In this document: piece by piece, positions 1-8,168 of the stretch
Layout: every line of letters starts with the position of its first letter
Position numbering within the stretch: the first letter of the stretch is position 1
DNA from: Hyphomicrobiales bacterium
GTDB lineage: Bacteria > Pseudomonadota > Alphaproteobacteria > Rhizobiales > Rhizobiaceae
Length of the DNA: 64,000 bases
Direction: 5' to 3'
NCBI GenBank assembly: GCA_900466875.1
Contig: UBNQ01000023.1
Coordinates: 402,117 to 466,116 of the forward strand
Translations under genes and position numbers: made by a program
The notes under the pieces: generated by a model
Databases searched by the model: none
What the model saw: the letters and a program-made list of their open reading frames with translations, nothing else
What the model was told of the DNA's origin: nothing

Positions 1-970
1 CTCGTCCAACGTCGGTCGTATCCGCTCCATCGCGGAAGCTGCCAACGCCGCCGGTCGTGAAGTCCTGCTGCTCGGTTCGTCGCTGAAGCGCGTCGTCAAC
101 GTCGCGCAGGATATCGGCATCATGGAAGGCCTGAAGCCTTTCCTAGCCGAAGACGAATACGGTTACATCCCGCGCGACAAGGTCGTCGTCATCCTGACCG
201 GCAGCCAGGGCGAATCCCGCGCGGCGCTGGCCAAGATCTCCCGCGACGAGATGCGCCATGTGGCGCTCACCAAGGGCGATACGGTCGTCTTTTCGTCCCG
301 CACGATTCCGGGCAACGAAAAGCCGATCATCGAGATCAAGAACGCGCTGATCGAGCAGGGAATCAGGATCGTCACCGATTCCGATGCGCTGGTTCACGTC
401 TCCGGCCATCCGCGCCGCAACGAACTCCTGAAAATGTACGAGTGGACGCGTCCGCAGATCCTCGTGCCCGTTCACGGCGAGGCCGCCCACCTGACGGCTC
501 AGGCCGAACTCGGCGCATCCGCAGGTATTGCGACTATCCCGCGCGTGCGAAACGGCAATATCCTGCGTTTGGCTCCAGGCCCTGCGGAAGTCATTGATGA
601 TGCGCCCGTCGGCCGCATCTACAAGGATGGCAAGCTTATCGGCGACATGGACGAGATGGGCATCAGCGATCGCCGCAAGCTCTCTTTCGTCGGCCATGTC
701 TCGGTCAGCATCCTGCTCGACCAGCGTTATGAATTCCTCGCCGATCCCGATCTCGTCTCCTTCGGCCTGCCGGAATTCGACGATGAGGGCGAAGACATGG
801 ATGACGGTCTCTACGATGCCGTTCTCGGCGCCGTCGAAAGCATCCCGCGCACCCGCCGCAAGGATCTCGACACGGTCCGCGAATCCGTGCGCCGCGCCGT
901 CCGCTCCGCCGCCAACATCGCCTGGGGCAAGAAGCCGATCGTCACGGTGTTTGTGACGAGGGTTCAGTAG
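1..970 (+). CDS. rnj: Ribonuclease J, C-terminal part (5' end outside window)
   Basis: The frame is open from base 2 and ends at TAG 968-970, giving about 322 visible residues of a family that is usually about 555 long. The first visible residues, SSNVGRI, belong to the beta-CASP part of the metallo-beta-lactamase fold. VSGHPRRNEL and PVHGE follow, which are the late RNase J motifs with metal-site histidines, and a C-terminal domain ends in VTVFVTRV. RNase J is a cytoplasmic 5'-3' exonuclease and endonuclease that acts in mRNA decay and rRNA maturation. Seen: motifs and length. Known: the family role. An acidic linker (DDEGEDMDDG) precedes the C-terminal helices. RNase R and RNase E homologues also lie in this window, so much of the RNA turnover machinery is here. 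The start codon is not visible. Confidence 0.93.
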   Translation, partial: SSNVGRIRSIAEAANAAGREVLLLGSSLKRVVNVAQDIGIMEGLKPFLAEDEYGYIPRDKVVVILTGSQGESRAALAKISRDEMRHVALTKGDTVVFSSRTIPGNEKPIIEIKNALIEQGIRIVTDSDALVHVSGHPRRNELLKMYEWTRPQILVPVHGEAAHLTAQAELGASAGIATIPRVRNGNILRLAPGPAEVIDDAPVGRIYKDGKLIGDMDEMGISDRRKLSFVGHVSVSILLDQRYEFLADPDLVSFGLPEFDDEGEDMDDGLYDAVLGAVESIPRTRRKDLDTVRESVRRAVRSAANIAWGKKPIVTVFVTRVQ

Positions 971-988
971 GCATCTTGCCTCTCACCC

Positions 989-1010
989 GGAGTGCAGTGC
1001 GCTGCACTCC
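989..1010. terminator. Perfect 9-bp hairpin downstream of rnj
   Basis: Arms GGAGTGCAG and CTGCACTCC pair perfectly around a TGCG loop, starting 18 bases after the rnj stop. There is no T-tract, so it may only stabilise the rnj mRNA end or act as a weak terminator. Confidence 0.4.
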
Positions 1011-1062
1011 GTCTCTTCGCGCAGAGGGATATCAGGTGGGGTCGTACCTTCCCGGGGCTTTT

Positions 1063-1140
1063 GGTGTGTTGCGCAAAAGTGTGCCGCGGTTTTGCGCAGC
1101 AGATATGCGACACAATAAAGACCTGAAGCGCCACGAGAAA
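1063..1140. repeat. Rhizobial palindromic intergenic repeat, copy 1
   Basis: GCGCAAAA (1071-1078) and TTTTGCGC (1090-1097) form a palindrome around GTGTGCCGCGG. An AATAAAGACCTGAAGCGCC-like tail follows. The central AAAAGTG..CCGCGGTTTT resembles the elements at 6529, 11661 and 46118. This pattern matches the RIME/ABC-type intergenic mosaic elements known from Rhizobiaceae. It lies in a 275-bp gap that has no credible gene. Confidence 0.55.
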
Positions 1141-1245
1141 ATCCGCAGGATGGCGATATGCATTAGCGCTTCACGCGGTCACGGGCGTCGGTCATAATGC
1201 AAACCTCGACAGACGTTCTTTGCCCCGTCAGCATCCAGGGATGAG

Positions 1246-1548
1246 ATGACCGCGATGAGAAAAACGTTGATTTCCTTGGTTGTTGCAACGCTTACGGCGT
1301 GCAGTGCGACTGCCGATCCCGAATTGGTCGCGCGCGATTACGGATCTGACATCGCGCCAATCTCGGGCAGCATCACATACGACGGTCAACCGAGAAGCCG
1401 TCTTACCAAAGCGCCCGTCGGCAGCAGCTTCGATCATGAATTTTACAATAGTTTCGGTAACCGAGTTGTTGAACGCTACAGAATACAGCCAGATCGAAGC
1501 CTCAAAATCGTTAGCCGCCAGATATTCAACCTGCCATCGGACGATTGA
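1246..1548 (+). CDS. Small predicted lipoprotein, function unknown
   Basis: A 100-residue protein of no family I recognise. The N-terminus has a charged MRK start, a hydrophobic stretch and the lipobox LTAC with Cys19, so it is predicted to be a lipid-anchored periplasmic or outer-membrane protein. The mature part is polar and carries ISGSITYDGQ and FDHEFYNSFGNRVVERY. AGGG at 1237-1240 sits 5 bases before ATG 1246; ATG 1255 is an alternative start and would still keep the lipobox. It stands alone between rnj and the epimerase gene, with about 170 bases to the next gene. The signal sequence and lipobox make it credible as a real gene, but no function can be assigned. Confidence 0.6.
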   Translation: MTAMRKTLISLVVATLTACSATADPELVARDYGSDIAPISGSITYDGQPRSRLTKAPVGSSFDHEFYNSFGNRVVERYRIQPDRSLKIVSRQIFNLPSDD

Positions 1549-1716
1549 GGCATTTGCGGGCATGGCGACAAAAGTGCACGTTCCTCGATCCAGCCGCGTA
1601 CCTGCCCGATGTAAAGCCGGGCGTGATGCTTCAGATCGTCTGCGGGGAATGGGCGCCGGCAGGCGGATGAGAGGCTGTTGCCTGTCAAAGGCAGGCGCAT
1701 GAAAGAGGAGGAACAC

Positions 1717-2121
1717 ATGCTCGGCCGCGTCAACCACATCGCCATCGCCGTCCCGATCCTGGACGAAGCCGCCGCCACCTATCGTGATACGCTCGGCGCA
1801 AAAGTCTCCGCCCCGCAATCCCTGCCCGAACACGGCGTGACCGTGATCTTCGTCGAGCTTGCCAACACCAAGATCGAGCTGCTCGAGCCGCTCGATGATA
1901 CGTCCCCGATCGCCGCCTTCCTGGAGCGCAATCCCTCAGGCGGTATCCACCACATCTGCTACGAAACTCCGGACATCACTGCTGCCGCCGAAACGCTGAA
2001 AGCCACCGGCGCGCGCATTCTCGGCGACGGAACGCCGAAGATCGGCGCCCACGGAAAGCCGGTGCTTTTCCTTCACCCGAAGGATTTCAACGGTACGCTG
2101 ATCGAGCTGGAAGAAGTCTGA
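1717..2121 (+). CDS. mce: Methylmalonyl-CoA epimerase
   Basis: This 134-residue glyoxalase/VOC-fold protein interconverts (2R)- and (2S)-methylmalonyl-CoA, linking propionyl-CoA carboxylation to the mutase and succinyl-CoA. Metal and catalytic positions of the family are visible in NHIAIAV near the start, FVELANTKIELLEP in the middle, GGIHHICYE near residue 80, and GTLIELEEV at the end. ATG 1717 was chosen because AGAGGAGGA lies just upstream and the protein then begins exactly at the fold (MLGRVNHIAIAV); the open frame extends back to 1678 without homologous residues. It is followed after 113 bases by a DUF1467 gene, an arrangement I know from other rhizobia. Length is as usual for the family. 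Confidence 0.95.
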   Translation: MLGRVNHIAIAVPILDEAAATYRDTLGAKVSAPQSLPEHGVTVIFVELANTKIELLEPLDDTSPIAAFLERNPSGGIHHICYETPDITAAAETLKATGARILGDGTPKIGAHGKPVLFLHPKDFNGTLIELEEV

Positions 2122-2234
2122 GCGAGGCAAGGGATGACGAATAAAATCAATGACTCTGCACGATCTTCGGAATCATTTTGTCAGCCGCTTCATCCGCCTG
2201 TTCCGCTTATGAAGCCACGTGACGGAGCCCCCTC

Positions 2235-2507
2235 ATGCCAGTCCTGACGACCGCCGCGATCTACTTCATCCTCTGGTGGACGGTCCTCTTCGTCGTCCTG
2301 CCGCTCGGCTATCGCAGCCAGCGCGAGGAGGGGGAGGTGACGCTCGGAACGGTGGAAAGTGCCCCGGCAAAATTCCGCGGCGGGCGCGTCGTTTTCTTGA
2401 CCACGCTGATCTCTGGGGCGATCTATCTCGCCTACCATCTCGCGTCCGTTTATTTCGGCTTCGGGATTGCCAGCATCCCGGAGATCGTGCCGCGCTTCCC
2501 GCAATAG
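2235..2507 (+). CDS. DUF1467 family inner-membrane protein
   Basis: A 90-residue protein with two hydrophobic segments (about residues 5-25 and 52-72). Between them is the signature LPLGYRSQREEGEV..GTVESAPA. These are features of the alphaproteobacterial DUF1467 family, which has no established function. GGAG at 2224-2227 is 7 bases before the ATG. It probably shares a transcript with the upstream epimerase gene and is closed off by the strong terminator at 2583-2612. The predicted location is the cytoplasmic membrane. Confidence 0.85.
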   Translation: MPVLTTAAIYFILWWTVLFVVLPLGYRSQREEGEVTLGTVESAPAKFRGGRVVFLTTLISGAIYLAYHLASVYFGFGIASIPEIVPRFPQ

Positions 2508-2582
2508 GTGTGGAGGGAAAGAATGCTCGTAAACTCTGCGAAAATGAGGGGGTTTCGTCGGTTCAGGCTGCTGAAAGGCAAA

Positions 2583-2612
2583 AAAAAACAAGGCGTTGAA
2601 GCCTTGTTTTTT
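2583..2612. terminator. Bidirectional rho-independent terminator
   Basis: AAAACAAGGC (2585-2594) pairs with GCCTTGTTTT (2601-2610) around GTTGAA, flanked by an A-run on the left and six T on the right. It ends the mce-DUF1467 transcript and isolates proS. Confidence 0.85.
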
Positions 2613-3007
2613 AGTTTCGCGTGATCCTAACCGTTTCCGGGGCAGCGTCGAGCGCGCCTAAGATCTGATCCTCCCAAGACTTTACCGCGATTGGCAAGAA
2701 TTTGAACTTCATGCCTGTTTTATGGGCTGAAACTAGCTCATAGGTTGGGCTTTGTCATCCTCTTTTTTTGTATTTTTGTGACAGCTGTGGAAAAAATTGC
2801 CTTTGGCGCATTTGTCGCACCCTTGCCTTCATCAAAATCACATTTTTGCCTGACCGGAACGGTTTCGCCCTTGCGTCATCCACCGGCTTTTCACGCAAGG
2901 CCGGGTTTTCTTAGGCGCAAGGAACCGGTAATAAGCCACGCAATATGTCTTCAAATCGGCCGATTCCTGCGTGATGCGGGAGGCCAAGTAAACAGTCGGA
3001 AATCAAG
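2613..3007. other. Intergenic region upstream of proS, no gene seen
   Basis: About 395 bases without a convincing reading frame. It contains a T-rich stretch at 2757-2780 and a small inverted repeat, CTTGCGT (2870-2876) with ACGCAAG (2893-2899), that could sit in the proS leader. I see no T-box or other known riboswitch. Confidence 0.5.
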
Positions 3008-4330
3008 ATGCGCCTGTCCCGCTATTTTATGCCCATCCTGAAGGAAAATCCCAAGGAGGCGGAAATTGTCTCGCACCGCCTGATGCTGCGCGCGGGCATG
3101 GTCCGGCAGCAGAGCCAGGGCATCTATTCCTGGCTGCCGCTCGGCAAGAAGGTGCTGGACAAGGTCAACGCCATCGTCCGCGAAGAACAGAACCGCGCCG
3201 GCGCCGTCGAGCTTCTGATGCCGACGCTGCAGTCCGCTGAGCTCTGGCAGGAAAGCGGCCGTTACGAGGCCTATGGCAAGGAAATGCTGCGCATCAAGGA
3301 CCGCCAGGAGCGTCCGATGCTCTACGGCCCGACCAATGAGGAAATGGTCACCGATATTTTCCGGTCCTACGTCAAGTCCTACAAGAACCTGCCGCTCAAC
3401 CTCTATCACATCCAGCTGAAGTTCCGCGACGAGATCCGTCCGCGTTTCGGCACCATGCGCTCGCGCGAATTCCTGATGAAGGACGCCTATTCCTTCGACC
3501 TGACCCGCGAAGACGCGATCCATTCCTATAACAAGATGTTCGTCGCCTACCTGCGCACCTTCGCGCGGCTCGGCATGCGCGCTATTCCCATGCGCGCCGA
3601 TACCGGCCCGATCGGCGGCAATCACAGCCACGAATTCATCATCCTGGCCGAAACCGGCGAATCCGAAGTGTTCAGCCACAAGGCCTTCACCGATTTCGAA
3701 ATCCCCGCCGAAAACACCGATTTCGACGATGTCGCCGGCCTGCAGGCAATCTTCGACAAGTGGACTTCGGTCTATGCCGCAACGTCTGAAATGCACGACG
3801 AAGCCGCCTTCAACGCGATCCCGGACGCAGACCGCCTGTCCGCCCGTGGCATCGAGGTCGGCCACATCTTCTATTTCGGCACAAAGTATTCCGAACCGAT
3901 GGGCGCCAAGGTGCAGGGTCCAGATGGAAAAGAACACCCTGTCCACATGGGATCCTACGGTATCGGCCCGACACGCCTTGTTCCCGCCATCATCGAAGCA
4001 TCGCATGACGAGAACGGCATTATCTGGCCCGAATCGGTCGCACCCTTCGATGTCGTAGTGATCAACATGAAGCCGGGCGACGCCGCCTGCGACGATCTTT
4101 CGGAAAAGCTCTACGCATCGCTGAAGAACGCCGGCAAGGACGTGCTCTACGACGACACCGACGATCGCGCCGGCACCAAGTTCGCCACCGCCGATCTCAT
4201 CGGCGTCCCGGTGCAGATCATCGTGGGTCCCCGTTCGGCGGCCGTCGGCGAGGTCGAGGTCAAGGACCGCAAGACAGGTGCCCGCGAAGTGATGACGCTC
4301 GAGGCTGCACTGAACCGGGCAACCGGCTGA
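3008..4330 (+). CDS. proS: Prolyl-tRNA synthetase, short alphaproteobacterial type
   Basis: A class II aminoacyl-tRNA synthetase of 440 residues that charges tRNA-Pro in the cytoplasm. The catalytic core begins at MRLSRYFMP and [10 protein letters not shown]. Motif 2 is seen at [20 protein letters not shown], motif 3 at [10 protein letters not shown], and the anticodon-binding domain covers about residues 340-440. The bacterial INS editing domain found in the E. coli enzyme (about 570 residues) is absent: the core runs straight from motif 2 to motif 3. This is normal for alphaproteobacteria, which usually rely on a free-standing deacylase to clear Ala-tRNA-Pro. ATG 3008 fits the usual N-terminus; the ribosome-binding site (GGAAA) is weak. 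lolC follows 98 bases downstream on the same strand. Confidence 0.96.
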   Translation: MRLSRYFMPILKENPKEAEIVSHRLMLRAGMVRQQSQGIYSWLPLGKKVLDKVNAIVREEQNRAGAVELLMPTLQSAELWQESGRYEAYGKEMLRIKDRQERPMLYGPTNEEMVTDIFRSYVKSYKNLPLNLYHIQLKFRDEIRPRFGTMRSREFLMKDAYSFDLTREDAIHSYNKMFVAYLRTFARLGMRAIPMRADTGPIGGNHSHEFIILAETGESEVFSHKAFTDFEIPAENTDFDDVAGLQAIFDKWTSVYAATSEMHDEAAFNAIPDADRLSARGIEVGHIFYFGTKYSEPMGAKVQGPDGKEHPVHMGSYGIGPTRLVPAIIEASHDENGIIWPESVAPFDVVVINMKPGDAACDDLSEKLYASLKNAGKDVLYDDTDDRAGTKFATADLIGVPVQIIVGPRSAAVGEVEVKDRKTGAREVMTLEAALNRATG

Positions 4331-4428
4331 TCGTTCTGCCGCTCGGGTTTCCGGCCGGATTGACAATATTGGGTGCGGGACAGGCTGAAACGGTCATGTC
4401 CGGCACCCGTAAAGACGAGGAAACGTGA

Positions 4429-5736
4429 ATGGCGAGCGTTGCGGCTGGGCAGGAAAAGCAAAAAGTCGAGAAGGTCCCGAGCGCCGGGGCCTTTTCAGGC
4501 TTCGAGCGCATGGTCGCCTGGCGTTACCTGCGTTCGCGCCGCAAGGAAGCGTTTATCTCGGTCATTGCCGGATTTTCCTTCATCGGCATCATGCTGGGGG
4601 TCGCGACCCTCATCATCGTCATGGCGGTCATGAACGGTTTCCGCACCGAACTCATCTCGCGCATTCTCGGCATCAACGGCCACATGATCGTCCAGCCGGT
4701 TGATACGCCCCTGAATGACTACGCCGAACTGACGAAGCGATTTGCGGCCGTGCCGGGTGTCAAGATGGCGCTACCCCTGGTGGAGGGCCAGACTTTGGCT
4801 TCCGGCCGAGGCGGCGCCGGATCGGGCGCATTGGTCCGTGGCGTTCGTGCGGAAGATCTGGAGAAGCTCTCGGAAGTCGCAGGCAATATCAAGCAGGGCG
4901 ATATCGTCGGTTTTGCCTCTGGGCAGGGCGTTCTCGTCGGCTCCAGGCTTGCGGCCCAGCTCGGCCTCAATGCCGGAGACCAGATCACGCTGATGTCGCC
5001 GGAGGGCGACGTGACGCCGATGGGTGTCAATCCTCGCGTCAAATCCTACCCCATTTCCGGCCTGTTCGAGATCGGCATGTCAGAATACGACGCGACGATC
5101 ATCTACATGCCGCTGGAGGAATCGCAGCTTTATCTAAACGCTGAAGGCATTGTTCAGTCGATCGAACTGTTCATCAACGACCCGGAAGCCGTCGACGAAT
5201 TGCGCCCGAAGATCGAGGAGGCGGCCGGCCGGCAGATCTTCATCACCGATTGGCGCCAGCGCAACCAGACCTTCTTCTCCGCCCTTCAGGTCGAGCGCAA
5301 CGTCATGTTCATGATCCTGACGCTGATCGTGCTTGTTGCCGCCCTCAATATCATTTCCGGCCTCATCATGCTGGTAAAGGACAAGGGGTCGGATATCGCC
5401 ATCCTGCGCACCATGGGTGCCGCTTCCGGCTCGATCATGCGCATCTTCTTCATGACCGGCGCGGCGATCGGTGTGGTCGGCACCTTCGCGGGCGTCGCGC
5501 TCGGTGTCCTCGTCTGTCTCAACATCGAGTCCATCCGCCAATTCTTCTCGTGGATTTCCGGCACCGTGCTGTTCAACCCGGAACTCTATTTCCTGAGCGA
5601 ACTTCCCGCCGAAATGAGCGTCAGCGAAACCATCTCCGTCGTCACCATGGCGCTGACACTGTCCTTCATCGCCACCATCTTACCTGCATGGCGAGCCTCC
5701 AGGCTCGATCCTGTCCAGGCGCTTCGCTACGAATAG
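4429..5736 (+). CDS. lolC: Lipoprotein-releasing system permease LolC/LolE
   Basis: A 435-residue inner-membrane subunit of the LolCDE-type ABC machine that extracts outer-membrane lipoproteins and passes them to LolA. The N-terminal helix (about 37-65, [17 protein letters not shown]) is followed by a periplasmic MacB-like core (about 66-285). A C-terminal FtsX domain with three helices (about 290-430) includes the coupling region [24 protein letters not shown] precedes ATG 4429. lolD starts 14 bases downstream. Only one permease gene is present, consistent with the one-permease (homodimer) arrangement of many alphaproteobacteria rather than the lolC plus lolE pair of enterobacteria. Confidence 0.93.
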   Translation: MASVAAGQEKQKVEKVPSAGAFSGFERMVAWRYLRSRRKEAFISVIAGFSFIGIMLGVATLIIVMAVMNGFRTELISRILGINGHMIVQPVDTPLNDYAELTKRFAAVPGVKMALPLVEGQTLASGRGGAGSGALVRGVRAEDLEKLSEVAGNIKQGDIVGFASGQGVLVGSRLAAQLGLNAGDQITLMSPEGDVTPMGVNPRVKSYPISGLFEIGMSEYDATIIYMPLEESQLYLNAEGIVQSIELFINDPEAVDELRPKIEEAAGRQIFITDWRQRNQTFFSALQVERNVMFMILTLIVLVAALNIISGLIMLVKDKGSDIAILRTMGAASGSIMRIFFMTGAAIGVVGTFAGVALGVLVCLNIESIRQFFSWISGTVLFNPELYFLSELPAEMSVSETISVVTMALTLSFIATILPAWRASRLDPVQALRYE

Positions 5737-5750
5737 GATCCCGTCACCTC

Positions 5751-6437
5751 ATGACACCTCGCAAATCCGTACTGAAGCTTGCCAATGTCGAACGCCATTA
5801 TGGCCAGGGAGAAACGACGCTTTCGATCCTGAAGGGCGCCGATTTCGAACTGAGCAGCGGTGAGATCGTCGCACTTGTCGCCCCGTCGGGCACCGGCAAG
5901 TCGACCCTCCTTCATCTTGCCGGCCTGCTCGAACACCCGGATGCCGGAGAAGTGTTCGTCGGCGGGCGGTCGTGCAACGATCTGCCGGACGAACAGCGCA
6001 CCGCCATACGCCGTTCCGAGATCGGCTTCGTCTATCAGTTCCACCATCTCCTGCCGGAATTTTCGGCGATCGAGAATATCATGATGCCGCAGCTGATCGG
6101 CGGCCTGTCGAAGGCCGAAGCGAAGGTGCGGGCCGCCCAGCTTCTCGATTACATGCGCATCGGCCACCGCGCCGAGCATCGCCCGGCGGAACTGTCCGGC
6201 GGCGAACAGCAGCGCGTCGCGATCGCCCGCGCGGTCGCCAATGCGCCGCGCGTGCTTCTGGCCGACGAACCGACCGGCAATCTTGATCCCAAGACCGCAT
6301 CCTACGTTTTCGACGCGCTGGAAGCGCTGGTGCGCCAGTCCGGCCTTGCTGCCCTGATCGCCACCCACAACCACGACCTAGCCTCCCGCATGGACCGTCG
6401 CGTCACGATCGAAGGCGGCAAGGTGGTCGAGTTCTGA
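5751..6437 (+). CDS. lolD: Lipoprotein-releasing system ATP-binding protein LolD
   Basis: A 228-residue ABC ATPase that powers the LolC permease. Walker A is APSGTGKST (about residue 44), the Q-loop region is [14 protein letters not shown], the signature is LSGGEQQR, Walker B is VLLADEPTG, and the switch histidine is in ATHNHDLA. The frame is open far upstream through lolC, but ATG 5751 is the only start giving the family N-terminus and a normal length. The stop of lolC is 14 bases before it, so the two genes are cotranscribed. Confidence 0.95.
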   Translation: MTPRKSVLKLANVERHYGQGETTLSILKGADFELSSGEIVALVAPSGTGKSTLLHLAGLLEHPDAGEVFVGGRSCNDLPDEQRTAIRRSEIGFVYQFHHLLPEFSAIENIMMPQLIGGLSKAEAKVRAAQLLDYMRIGHRAEHRPAELSGGEQQRVAIARAVANAPRVLLADEPTGNLDPKTASYVFDALEALVRQSGLAALIATHNHDLASRMDRRVTIEGGKVVEF

Positions 6438-6528
6438 TCTGTTGAAGCGTCGGTTGGAATAAGTGGATTTTGTCTGTACGAGGCCATTAATCTCACGTCG
6501 CGCCGGATAGCGCTCGGCATGAGAGCAA

Positions 6529-6592
6529 TGCCAGCAAAAGTGCGAACCGGTTTCGCGTCCAAAATTGCGTTAAAACAAAGAGATAGAACAGT
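6529..6592. repeat. Rhizobial palindromic intergenic repeat, copy 2
   Basis: AAAAGTGCGAACCGGTTTCGCG with core GCGAACCGGTTTCGC (6542-6556), followed by an AATTGCGTTAAAACAAAGAG tail. This is the classic rhizobial intergenic element. It separates lolD from the minus-strand toxin gene; the rest of the 223-bp gap shows nothing else. Confidence 0.65.
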
Positions 6593-6660
6593 CTCGCGTT
6601 TGGAAGAAAGGCGGAAATGCTCAAGAGAGCGAGCCATCTCTGCAGCGTGAATGAGACCAG

Positions 6661-6975
6661 CTACCGGCCGAATAGCTCAGAATGCGAACCGAGCCTGACA
6701 AATTCGACAGACTCGTCGTCGCATTGGTAGATGAGAAGAAAGTCGCCTCCAATATGCGCTTCCCGCACGCCTCCCCACTCTTTCCCGGATAATTCGTGGT
6801 CAGACCATTCTGCGCCCAGCGGTTTCCGGAATATGATCAGTTCCATCAACTCGATGGCACGGTTCATATCGACCTTTCCCGCCTTGTTATAGCGGCCCCA
6901 GTCTTTCTTGAACTCCCTTGTGTAATCGGAAGCTCTGGGAAGCGGAACTCTTCTGACAACGCTTTCTTTTTTCAC
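6661..6975 (-). CDS. Type II toxin, YafQ/RelE family mRNA endoribonuclease
   Basis: A 104-residue basic protein with the RelE/YafQ pattern: YTREFKKDWGRY, LIIFRKPLGAEWSDHELSG, WGGVREAHIGGDFLLIYQ and VEFVRLGSHSELFG. YafQ-type toxins cleave mRNA on the ribosome; the C-terminal catalytic histidine (GSHSELF) and the HELSG/REAHIGGDFLLIY residues are retained, so it looks intact. The start is GTG 6975, giving MKKESVV. Its antitoxin gene lies 32 bases upstream (7008-7277), the standard order for such pairs. It is isolated between lolD and an unusual non-coding block, typical of a small accessory insertion. Confidence 0.88.
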   Translation of the reverse strand: MKKESVVRRVPLPRASDYTREFKKDWGRYNKAGKVDMNRAIELMELIIFRKPLGAEWSDHELSGKEWGGVREAHIGGDFLLIYQCDDESVEFVRLGSHSELFGR

Positions 6976-7007
6976 GCGACCCGTCCGTTGTGCGTTCGAG
7001 CCAAGGC

Positions 7008-7277
7008 TTATTGCTCGTTAAGATCGGAAAAAAGCTTTTCGGGAGTATCAAACCGCGCGCTGCGAGCCTTCCTGATCTGCCGGGCCTCCAGCAAGGCCGC
7101 ATGGGTCTTTTCGTTTGGAACCTTCAGCTCCAGAGGAAGACCCTGACTTGCGACTGTTCTGTGAAGAAACAGGCGAACGGCTTCCGACATTGACAGTCCC
7201 AGTGAGCCAAACACAGCGGCGGCATCTTCGCGGAGGTCGTCCTCGACCCTGATGTGAAGCATTTTGGTCGTGGTCAT
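7008..7277 (-). CDS. Type II antitoxin, RelB/DinJ family
   Basis: An 89-residue protein starting with a ribbon-helix-helix DNA-binding domain (MLHIRVEDDLREDAAAVF, GLSMSEAVRLFLHRTV), followed by a toxin-wrapping tail (LEARQIRKARSARFDTPEKL). The family binds and neutralises YafQ/RelE toxins and represses its own operon. It precedes the toxin gene by 32 bases, so both are made from one transcript. Downstream of its promoter region, GAG..CTC half sites around 7346-7362 could be part of an operator, but the symmetry is poor and I do not claim it. Confidence 0.88.
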   Translation of the reverse strand: MTTTKMLHIRVEDDLREDAAAVFGSLGLSMSEAVRLFLHRTVASQGLPLELKVPNEKTHAALLEARQIRKARSARFDTPEKLFSDLNEQ

Positions 7278-7405
7278 GGTGATCCCTACAAGATCGGATT
7301 AATGTCCATCTGGGCTTTGCTGTCCGCTCAGTGATCCAGTTTGCAGAGTATATGTGTATCTCATTTGCGATGCAGTCAAGGTGCAGGCGAATCAACTTCG
7401 ACAAA

Positions 7406-7860
7406 GCGGGGACAAAACGGGAACTCATTTCAATGATTCCAACAACCTACCTCGTTTTTCATCCCCGCCCTCAAAACCCGTGCCTACAATGCCCCCGTTC
7501 CGCTTCGGCTACACCGGTCCGCATAACCGGCGAGGCGAGACCGGTGACCGGGTGAGCCGCCCTTATGCAGGCGGACCGTCCGGGGCTGCGCAGAAAATGG
7601 TCTGCCCCTGAACAAGGCGTGCGCGTGTCGCACACATACCGGTATGGCAGTCCGCAAGGACATAAGACCTGCCGCCGCAGACGGACCGGAGTTGCGCGGA
7701 AAAATACACCGAACGGGACACGCCGTGTGTCATTTATAAAAATTCAATTCGAGGCACCCGACGTGTCCCGGCCGAAACAAAAACGCTCAGGCACCAAGGG
7801 ACGACTCCGCCTTCCGCCCCGCCGTTAGGATTTCGTTCACTATCGGGCGGGGATATGGCG
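7406..7860. other. Strongly foldable non-coding block, possible structured RNA or dispersed repeat
   Basis: About 450 bases between the antitoxin gene and the SOS peptide contain no credible gene but many nested hairpins. Examples are GCGGGGA (7406-7412) with TCCCCGC (7462-7468), extended by AAAACG/CGTTTT and containing an inner CATT/AATG stem. Others are CCGCC/GGCGG near 7560, GGGGC/GCCCC near 7584-7610, GTCC-GCAA-GGAC near 7655, GACAC/GTGTC near 7715, and CCCCGCC/GGCGGGG closing near 7816-7851. Hairpin symmetry leaves the strand open. RNase P RNA, tmRNA, SRP RNA and 6S RNA signatures were looked for and not found. The rest of the gap (7278-7405) shows only AT-rich promoter-like DNA for the antitoxin operon. 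Confidence 0.4.
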
Positions 7861-7888
7861 CAAAATTCGTTTCCTGTTTGTTCCCTTA

Positions 7889-7917
7889 TTGACTCCTGTA
7901 CAAAAAGAGAACAAATT
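7889..7917 (+). promoter_or_regulatory. Promoter with overlapping LexA (SOS) box
   Basis: GTACAAAAAGAGAAC (7898-7912) is the alphaproteobacterial LexA consensus GAAC-N7-GAAC with one mismatch (GTAC for GAAC). It lies immediately downstream of a good -35 hexamer TTGACT (7889-7894), in the spacer where LexA would block RNA polymerase; the -10 (CAAATT, 7912-7917) is poor. The small ORF at 7946 starts 33 bases later. Confidence 0.5.
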
Positions 7918-7945
7918 AAAAACATAACGAACACGGGAGACAACG

Positions 7946-8032
7946 ATGACTGACCTTCTTCGTGATATTGCCGCTTTCGCATCCATCGCAACCTTCGTCG
8001 CCACGCTGTCGATGCTGATGATTGCCATGTAA
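7946..8032 (+). CDS. 28-residue single-helix membrane peptide, predicted SOS-controlled
   Basis: ATG 7946 to TAA 8030-8032 encodes 28 residues: a short polar N-terminus (MTDLLRDI) and then about 20 hydrophobic residues (AAFASIATFVATLSML..) ending at the stop. GGGAGA (7935-7940) gives a very good RBS 5 bases before the ATG. A LexA-like box lies upstream. The plan of a peptide under 30 residues, one inner-membrane helix and SOS control is that of SidA, the 29-residue Caulobacter SOS-induced cell-division inhibitor; this is analogy of architecture, not demonstrated homology. dnaE starts 136 bases downstream and could receive read-through. Translation and function are untested, but start, RBS, promoter element and hydrophobicity agree. 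Confidence 0.6.
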   Translation: MTDLLRDIAAFASIATFVATLSMLMIAM

Positions 8033-8168
8033 CATTGCTGAGGCGCCCGGCCGGGCGCCGCCATCTCTCCGATATGCTGCCGAAAACCGTTGAGCGGTGA
8101 ATTGAAAACTGGACTTGAGCCGTCTCGCACCCGAAAATAGCGCGATTGAATCAAGGACGGCGATTGAT

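Noticed and set aside
2745..3041. 98-codon frame upstream of proS
   Set aside because: It overlaps the proS start, has no RBS and shows no homology-like features.
5250..5750. LolC-LolD fusion from the continuous open frame
   Set aside because: The upstream part is out of frame with lolC and meaningless; LolD begins at ATG 5751.
7346..7362. GAGTATATGTGTATCTC as operator of the YafQ/DinJ module
   Set aside because: Only the outer three bases on each side are symmetric; too weak to claim.
7406..7860. Assignment of the structured block as RNase P RNA, tmRNA, SRP RNA or 6S RNA
   Set aside because: None of the conserved blocks of these RNAs could be found on either strand.
7565..7991. Several short frames in the structured block (7565-7828 plus, 7734-7991 minus)
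   Set aside because: Basic, unconserved translations with no RBS; the region is better explained by hairpin-forming non-coding DNA.
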